NCBI GenBank assembly: GCA_947174035.1
Contig: CAMWHH010000012.1
Coordinates: forward strand, 1-11,259
DNA from: an uncultured Mycoplasma sp.
GTDB taxonomy: Bacteria > Bacillota_I > Bacilli_A > Mycoplasmatales > Mycoplasmoidaceae
Direction: 5' to 3'
DNA: 11,259 nucleotides
Shown one piece after another: positions 5,498 to 11,259 of this stretch (its first letter is position 1; every line of letters starts with the position of its first letter). The notes under the pieces are model-generated. The model was not told the DNA's origin, did not search any database, and saw only the letters and a list, made by a program, of their open reading frames with translations. The translations under genes and the position numbers were made by a program.

Positions 5498-6994
5498 ATG
5501 AAAAATAAAAAATTCATTTGATCTGTATCAAGCTGTGCTTTTCAAATTGAAGGTGGTAGAAATCAAGGGAGTAGAACAGATTCTATTTGAGATGAATTTA
5601 CAAAGAGAAATTATTATGTTCCACCAATTGGAGTTCCTGAAAGAGAAATAAATTCAATTGAAGTTGCAGCAGATTTTTATAGTAAATATCAAGTTGATGC
5701 AAAGATTATGAAAAATGGGGGAATTAATGGTTTTACATATAACCTAGATTGAACTAGAATTTATTCTAAAAATGGTGAAACTGTTAATAGTGATGGAATT
5801 CAATGAACTGATAGTATGTTTAAATCATTAGTTAAAAACAGAGTAAAACCTATTCCAATTTTATTCCACTGAGATACTCCTTTATGAGCCCAAATACAAG
5901 GTGGATGAGAAAATCCTAAAATCATTGAATGATTTAAAAATTATGCCACTACAATGTTTAAATATTTTGGAAAATATACAGATATTTGATTTGTAAGTGA
6001 TGAAAATTCATCATTTACATTGTTAGGATATTTGAATGATTATTTTCCACCTGGTAGAAAAAATAAAACAGCTTTTGCAAAAGCCATTCACAACTTAAAT
6101 TTAGCAGCAGCTGTTACTAAACAAGAGTTTTTAAAAGCTAAAAAATTAGGATATTTAAGTAAAGATGCAATATTAGGAATAACACATGATTGAAATCCTC
6201 CTATACCATATGATGTAAATGATGAACAGGATATTAAAGCATGTGATAAATATAATGAATGATTTTTGCACTTTTGATTAGACCCTAATATGAAGGGTCA
6301 ATATCCACGAGTTTTTTATGATTGAATTAAAGAAAATGATATTAATTTGCAAATAACACAAGAGCATTTAGATTTTCTTAAAAAATACACTTTAGATTTT
6401 ATTGGCTGAAATTATTATCGTCCATGTTATGTAACTACTTTTGATAAATATATATCTGATGAAAAATTAAAGAAACCATCTGAACTATTTTTTACAGATG
6501 AATTTAAAATTGTATATCCAATTGAAAATGTAAAATATACTAATTGAAATTGAATTATAGATTCATCACAACTTAAACCAGGTTCTAAAAAAATTCAATC
6601 AATTTATGGGAATGTTCCTTTAATGATTGTAGAAAATGGAATAGGTGCATTTGATGATAAATCAAAAGATGTGATTTTAGATACTTATAGGATTGAATAT
6701 TTAAAAGATCACATTGAAGCAGTTTTAAGTGCAAAAGAAGAAGGGGTGAACTTTATAGGTTATTCTTTATGAACCTATTGTGACATCTTTTCTCCATCTG
6801 GCGGATATAGAAAAGATTATGGTTTGATTTCGGTAGATTTTAATTCTAAAAATAAAGAACGTAAACCTAAATTAAGTTATTGTTGATATAAACAAGTTGC
6901 TTTTTCAGATGGTAAAGATACTTCATTTGATTTAGAAAAATTAAAATTAGATTTACAAAATGAATTATCTAATTGAGACATATTTAAAAAATAA
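5498..6994 (+). CDS. GH1 family glycosidase, probable 6-phospho-beta-glycosidase, divergent active site
   Basis: GH1 enzymes are (beta/alpha)8 retaining glycosidases; those beside a PTS cleave disaccharide 6-phosphates into a sugar 6-phosphate and a free sugar. This one has 498 residues. The N-terminal GH1 signature is present in altered form (FIWSVSSCAFQIEGG), as are LFHWDTP and the nucleophile motif MIVENG with Glu379. The phosphate-binding triad of 6-phospho enzymes is complete: Ser432, Lys439 and Tyr441 in FSPSGGYRKDYG, the spacing seen in LacG (Ser428, Lys435, Tyr437). Two conserved places differ. The acid/base segment, usually T(F/L)NE, reads VSDEN: Glu169 is kept but the preceding Asn is Asp168. 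The RxSxxWxR motif reads TYNLDWTR, with Thr80 for Arg. The ATG at 5498 is set by AAGGA just upstream and by an earlier in-frame stop (5486-5488). It is first of four packed genes. It is probably active on a phosphorylated sugar, but specificity may be unusual. Confidence 0.88.
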
Positions 6995-7016
6995 ATATTT
7001 TTAGGAGTTTTAAAAC

Positions 7017-7640
7017 ATGTCAAAAAAAGTTTTTAAAGTAAAAGTTACAGATGAAGAAGAAATTGAAAAATTAACCAAAGAATTTGAAGAAGAAAAAAAG
7101 AGAATTCATAAAAAAGTATATAACTCAGTTAGTGAAGAAAGATTGAGAAGTAATAAAATTATCACTTCTTATAAAATCAAAGCTTCAATTGAAAAAGTTT
7201 TTGAAGCTGTTGCAATAAAATCTGCACAAGATATGCACACAGATTTGAAATATGAGGATTTAGAACAAGGTTGTTTTTATAGGTCTTCAGGTAAGTCCAG
7301 CAAAATTCCATTTAGAATAACAGTTTTTGAAGTCAATAAAGAAATAGAAATAGAATTTTTTGCAAAAGACCAACATTTTATTAAAACTTTAAGATTTAAA
7401 AAGAACAGAAACAATACTAAAACAAAAATCACATACATTGATATTGCAACAGGAACTGTTTCTATTCAAGGTTGATTTGAAAAGCATATTAAAGATGTTT
7501 ATGTAAAAAGACAAATAATAGCATTTAAACTTCAAGTTATGAATGCTTTATTAGATTTAAATATTGTAGAAAAAAATAAAGTCGAATCCGTGAAAAAAAA
7601 GATGAAAAAATTATTAGAGTATTCTAAAAATCTTTATTAA
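7017..7640 (+). CDS. DUF3284-like protein of PTS loci (207 aa)
   Basis: The frame runs from ATG 7017, behind a good ribosome site AGGAG (7003-7007), to TAA at 7638-7640, with one UGA Trp (IQGWFEK). The first 45 residues are highly charged and helical (EEEIEKLTKEFEEEKKRIHK). The rest has the alternating strand pattern and closing helix of DUF3284, a START/SRPBCC-like family which I recall occurring beside beta-glucoside PTS genes of Firmicutes and Mollicutes. Visible steps are SYKIKASIEKVFEAVA, then strands IPFRITVFEVNKEIEIEFF and KTKITYIDIATG, then helix KRQIIAFKLQVMNALLDL. No catalytic motif is evident, and the fold type would suit binding a small ligand. The extra N-terminal helix and a Lys-rich C-terminal tail make it longer than the usual 140 or so. 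It lies 22 bases after one GH1 gene and 33 before the other. The family call is from pattern memory, not a search; function is unknown. Confidence 0.65.
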
Positions 7641-7673
7641 TTTTTTATATTTAAAAAAAGGAAGTTTATTATT

Positions 7674-9089
7674 ATGGTTATTAAATTTGATAAAAATTTT
7701 TGATGAGGAACTGCAACTAGTGGCCCACAATCAGAAGGAAGTTTTAATAAAAATAAATTAAGTATAATGGATTATTGATATCTTACTAAACCAGAAGATT
7801 TTCATAATTATGTTGGTCCATTAACTGCATCTAATGTTTATTATAAATACTTGAATGATGTTGAGATTATGTCTTATTTAAAATTAAATAGTTTTAGAAC
7901 ATCGATTCAATGATCTAGATTGATTACAAATTTTGAAACTAATGAAATTAGTGAAGATGCTATAAGATTTTATAGAAGTTATTTTAAAAAATTAAAAGAA
8001 AAGAATATTAAAACAATTGTTAATTTATTTCATTTTGATATGCCTATTGAATTACAAAATATAGGTGGTTTTGAAAATAAATTAGTTGTGAAAAAGTTTT
8101 CTGAATATGCTCAAATTTGTTTTGAAAAATTTGGTGACTTAGTAGATTATTGATCTACTTTTAATGAACCAGTAGTTCCAGTTGAATCTGGTTATCTTTA
8201 CAAATTCCATTATCCTAAAATTGTAGATTTTAAAAGAGCTGTTCAATTTGGATATGGAACAATTTTAGCACATTCAAAGGTTGTAAATATTTTTCATAAG
8301 ATGTTTAAAAATGATAAGAATAAAAAAATAACAATCATTTTAAATTTAACTCCAACTTATCCAAAAGATGATAGTCCAAAAAATGTTAAAGCTGCAGACA
8401 TTAGAGATTTATTATTTAATAAATCATTTTTACATCCTGTTGTTTATGGTAAATTTCCACAAGAATTAGTTGCTTTATTAAAGCAAGAAAATCTATTACC
8501 TGATTTTTCGAAAGAAGAATTAAAAGAGATAGAAAATTCTTGAATTGATTTTCTGGGAGTAAATTACTATCAACCGTGTAGAGTAAAAGCTAGAGAAACT
8601 GAATTCAATGAAAAGCAAGCAATGCCAGAAAAATGATTTGAACATTATGATATGCCAAATAAAAGAATTAATCCATATCGTGGTTGAGAAATCCATCCAA
8701 AAACTTTATATAACATTGCAATGGATATTAAAAATAATTATAAAAATATTGAATGATTTGTTTCTGAAAATGGAATGGGTGTTGAAAATGAGCAAAGATT
8801 TAGAAATGAAAAAGGCTTTATAAACGATGATTATAGAATTGATTTTATTAAAGAACATTTGTATTGATTAAATAAGGCAATTCAAGAAGGAAGTAATTGT
8901 TTTGGATATCAAGTTTGAACTTTTATAGATTGTTGGAGTTGGCATAATGCTTATAAAAATAGATATGGTTTAGTAGAACTTGATTTGAAAAATCAAAAAA
9001 GAAAAATTAAAAAATCAGGGTATTGATTTAAATACATAATTGAAAACGATAACAAAATTTATATAGATGAAAACAAAATAATAAAATAG
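7674..9089 (+). CDS. GH1 family 6-phospho-beta-glucosidase
   Basis: This is a full-length GH1 enzyme (471 residues) expected to hydrolyse a beta-glucoside 6-phosphate delivered by the PTS in the cytoplasm. It starts FDKNFWWGTATSGPQSEG, the form of the GH1 N-terminal signature seen in Lactobacillales and Mollicutes. Motifs in order: RTSIQWSRL (substrate Arg, Trp), LFHFDMP, acid/base STFNEP with Glu165, LGVNYY, and nucleophile FVSENG with Glu365. In the phosphate loop Ser422 and Tyr431 are kept but the usual Lys position is Asn429, with Lys428 next to it (WSWHNAYKNRYG). This NAYKNRYG form is one I associate with a distinct GH1 subgroup rather than with damage. The Trp codons beside Ser422 are UGG, while most others in the gene are UGA. 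The ribosome site is AAGGAAG (7658-7664). The gene is 33 bases after the DUF3284 gene and its stop overlaps the ribosome site of the next gene. Confidence 0.92.
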
Positions 9090-9099
9090 GTGAAAAAAA

Positions 9100-10197
9100 G
9101 TGTTAGGAATTTCAATTTATCCTGAAAAAGAAGAATTAAAGAAAACACTTGATTATATTGATTTAGCAAGTAAATATAATTTTAAAAGAGTATTTACATG
9201 TCTTTTATCAGTAACTGGTAGTAAACAAGAAATAAAAGAACAATTTTCCACAATTATTAAATATGCTAGAAATAAGGGTATGGAAGTAATTTTAGATATT
9301 GCACCAAGTATTTTTGACAAACTTGATATATCTTATAATGATTTAAGTTTTTTTAATGAAATTGGAGCTTCTGGAATTAGATTAGATGAAAGTTTTGATG
9401 GAGTTAAAGAAGGTGAATTAACTGAAAATAAATTTGGATTAGACATAGAAATTAATATGTCTGCTAATAATCCAAAAAACTTACATAATGTTTTAAAGTA
9501 TGTAAAAAATAAAAATAAACTAATTGGTTGTCATAATTTTTACCCAATGGAATTTTCAGGTTTATCTTTGGAGTGTTTTACAAATACTTCAACTCATTTT
9601 AAAAAACACCAAATTAGAACAGCAGCTTTTGTATCATCTCAAAGTGCAAATCATGGGCCATGACTTATCATGGATAAAGGTTTGTGTACATTAGAAATGC
9701 ATAGAAATTTACCAATAACAACACAAGTTAAACACCTATTAATGATGGGTTTAACTGATGATATTATTATTGGAAATGCATTTGCAAGCAAAGAAGAATT
9801 AAAAGCAATTAGTGAAATAAATGTTAATTATCCAGTTTTTGATGTGGAAGTTTCAGCAAACATTTTAGATGTTGAAAAAGAAATTGTTTTTGAATCTACT
9901 CACACATATAGAGGAGATTTTTCAGATTATTTAATAAGATCTACAGAATCTAGAATTAAATACAAAAATAGTAATTTTATTCAGCATGATACTGAACTAA
10001 ATTGTCAAAAGGGATCAGTTTATATTTGCAATAACAACTTTGCTCATTACAAAGGAGAACTTCATTTGATCAAAGTTGATCATCCAAATAATTTAATTAG
10101 AAAAAATCTTGTAGCAAAAATAGTTCCGCATGAGATTTTTTTATTAGATTATTTAAAACCTTGATCAAAATTTGCTTTTAATGAAGCTAAAAAATAA
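9100..10197 (+). CDS. mupG: MupG/DUF871 family TIM-barrel protein, putative phospho-disaccharide hydrolase
   Basis: MupG of Staphylococcus aureus is a 6-phospho-N-acetylmuramidase that splits MurNAc-6-phosphate-GlcNAc; the family was formerly DUF871. This 365-residue protein has normal length and the family layout. It starts MLGISIYPEKEELKKTLDYI, followed by barrel strands (RVFTCLLS, MEVILDIAPSIFDKL, GASGIRLDESF, LDIEINMSAN). The conserved GCHNFYP segment follows, then AAFVSSQSANHGPW, GLCTLEMHR and LMMGLTDDIIIGNAFAS. A C-terminal small beta domain holds HTYRGDFSDYLIRSTESR and a second GELHLIKVDHP block. The start is GTG at 9100, with AGGTG (9088-9092) overlapping the GH1 stop, so translation is probably coupled. 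Two UGA Trp codons interrupt it under the standard code. Mollicutes lack peptidoglycan and the adjacent PTS is not a MurNAc transporter, so the true substrate may be another phosphorylated disaccharide. Family is firm; activity is inferred. The symbol marks the family only. Confidence 0.88.
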
Positions 10198-10259
10198 TAA
10201 AAATAAATTACTGCTAGATGATAAATAACTAATAGTTTTTAATTAATTTTTTAAATATT

Positions 10260-10265
10260 TATAAT
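10260..10265 (+). promoter_or_regulatory. Candidate -10 box before the ROK kinase gene
   Basis: A consensus TATAAT lies 60 bases before the ROK start, but no good -35 is visible at 16-18 bases upstream (only T-rich sequence near 10235-10240). If it is used, transcription would begin at about 10272, inside the hairpin that follows, so promoter and terminator roles for this spot compete. Confidence 0.3.
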
Positions 10266-10266
10266 A

Positions 10267-10298
10267 AATGCAATACTTTATAAATAAGTATTAGCATT
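10267..10298 (+). terminator. Hairpin between mupG and the ROK kinase gene
   Basis: AATGC-AATACTT (10267-10278) pairs with AAGTATT-A-GCATT (10286-10298) around a 7-base loop: twelve pairs with one bulged A. TTAATTTT follows, so it can act as an intrinsic terminator for the GH1-mupG operon. It begins 69 bases after the mupG stop and ends 26 bases before the ROK ATG, so a role in the ROK leader is also possible. Confidence 0.6.
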
Positions 10299-10324
10299 TT
10301 AATTTTAAATAGCGGGAAAACAAT

Positions 10325-11185
10325 ATGAAAAAAGAAGTTTATTTATGTTTTGACATAGGGGCTACAACAACTAAAGTTGCATATGTTGAATCAAAGAATT
10401 TAGAAATTATTAAAAGAAATGTCTTTAATACAAAAGATGATAATAATGTATTTCGTGTTAATCTCTTAGAAGAAAAATTAATTGAAGAAATTAGTGAAGG
10501 AATTAAAAATTTTAAAATTTTAGGAATTGGAGTTTCAACAGCTGGTAGTGTAGATATGACAACTGGTGAAATAATTCTAACTAATAAAGTTCTTCTTGGT
10601 TATGTTGGAACAAATTGAAAAAAAATATTTGAATCCAAATTTAGCATTAAAACAATTGTATTAAATGATGCAAAAGCAGCAGGGATTGCAGAATTTGAAA
10701 ATAAATCATTTACTAATGGAGTAATGGTTACTTTAGGCACTGGATTTGGTGTTGCTATTTTTGTAAATAAAAAATTATATACTGGTAGTAATTATAGTGC
10801 TGGAGAAGTTGGACAAATGGTTTGACCATTTGATAACTCAAAAATTGTTGATTTTGCATGTTCTGCAGTTTTGACAACAAACAAAATAAAAGAAGTTATT
10901 AAAGATAAAACTTTTAAATTGACTGAATATGAAAAAATTGCTAATAATAAAGAAGCTTTGAAAATAAAAGAAGAGTGAATGAAAAATGTTGCTTACACTT
11001 TGCAATTTTTAAATTTCTTTTATGATCCTGATTTATACATTGTAGGTGGTGGAGTTTCTAAACATAAAGAGTTAATTTATGAAATTTTAAATTTCCTACC
11101 AAAAAATTTTAAGAAAGTAGAAGTTGCTACAAGAGGCAATGATGCTGCTATCTATGGTTTAATAATAGCAATGAATCAAAAATAA
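10325..11185 (+). CDS. ROK family sugar kinase lacking the zinc motif
   Basis: ROK kinases transfer phosphate from ATP to the 6-OH of a hexose such as glucose, GlcNAc or a beta-glucoside. The 286-residue protein shows the ASKHA fold: phosphate-1 loop DIGATTTKVA near the start, GIGVSTAGSVD, catalytic Asp115 in LNDAKAAG, phosphate-2 loop GTGFGVAIF, and adenosine motif IVGGGVS near the end. The family zinc site (CxCGxxGCxE plus the His of GExGH) is missing: the equivalent region is AGEVGQ followed by FACSAVLTTN without the Cys cluster. Zinc-less, shorter forms occur in Firmicutes and Mollicutes, so this need not mean loss of function. The ATG at 10325 has only a weak ribosome site (GCGGG at 10312-10316). 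Placed after GH1 and mupG genes, it most likely phosphorylates the non-phosphorylated product of disaccharide cleavage. Sugar specificity cannot be read. Confidence 0.88.
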
Positions 11186-11207
11186 AGTTAGTTTAAATTA
11201 TTAAAAC

Positions 11208-11245
11208 AAAAAGCAATATTTATTTAAAATAAATTAGGCTATTTT
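11208..11245 (+). terminator. Imperfect hairpin after the ROK kinase gene
   Basis: AAAA-AGC-AATA-TTTATTT pairs with AAATAAA-TTAG-GCT-A-TTTT, a long but interrupted A/T-rich stem ending in TTTT, starting 22 bases after the stop. It is the likely end of the transcription unit, though its G/C content is low and the pairing has mismatches. Confidence 0.42.
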
Positions 11246-11259
11246 ATATTAATAAATGT

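Noticed and set aside
5491..5508. Five-codon ORF (ATG to TAA) overlapping the first GH1 start, possible leader peptide
   Set aside because: It arises because ATGAAAAATG contains two ATGs. The second is better spaced from AAGGA and opens the real gene, and nothing indicates attenuation.
8608..8823. Plus-strand open frame of 71 codons
   Set aside because: It is an out-of-frame shadow of the second GH1 gene, whose own frame contains FVSENG across this stretch.
1..11259. tRNA, rRNA, CRISPR array or insertion sequence
   Set aside because: I found no cloverleaf with conserved T-loop, no rRNA-like GC-rich block, no regularly spaced repeats and no transposase motifs on either strand by eye.

Overview
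The window is low-GC DNA from a mollicute that reads UGA as tryptophan. Every long gene is broken by in-frame TGA under the standard code and becomes one continuous protein under translation table 4, with these TGA codons falling where the families have Trp. Base composition, gene content and several proteins (a lactose/cellobiose-type PTS, GH1 enzymes with an SGPQSEG N-terminus, a DUF871/MupG protein) suit the Spiroplasma/Entomoplasma/Mesoplasma/M. mycoides branch. I infer this from sequence features and did not search a database.

Layout. (1) 1-414 is the 3' end of an unrecognised gene, ending at a bidirectional hairpin. (2) 436-1131 (minus) is an unrecognised, probably 5'-truncated protein. 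It abuts a 5'-truncated mscL (1163-1552, plus), and the junction near 1165 looks like a deletion that removed both 5' ends. (3) 1605-1898 is gene-poor, with one 18-bp perfect palindrome. (4) 1934-2128 (minus) encodes a 64-aa two-helix membrane protein. (5) 2263-5195 is a PTS operon. It has an operator-like dyad, a promoter containing a (TA)10 tract, a leader hairpin, EIIB, EIIA and an unusually long EIIC, then a strong terminator. (6) 5237-5437 (minus) encodes a second 66-aa two-helix membrane protein with the same layout as the first. (7) 5498-10197 is a tightly packed operon: divergent GH1, DUF3284-like protein, conventional GH1, MupG/DUF871. (8) 10325-11185 encodes a zinc-motif-less ROK sugar kinase behind its own hairpin and candidate promoter.

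Working model (inference). EIIA, EIIB and EIIC import and phosphorylate a beta-linked disaccharide. The GH1 enzymes, and possibly the MupG-family enzyme, cleave the disaccharide 6-phosphate. The ROK kinase phosphorylates the unphosphorylated sugar released (glucose or GlcNAc), so both halves enter glycolysis. The DUF3284 protein, which I understand to travel with such PTS loci, has no known role. The two small membrane proteins are each divergent from one of the two sugar operons.

Points of most interest: the TA-repeat promoter, which resembles a phase-variable switch; the large insertion and charged tail in EIIC; the altered active-site surroundings of the first GH1; and a MupG-family enzyme in a wall-less bacterium beside a PTS of the wrong family for MurNAc.
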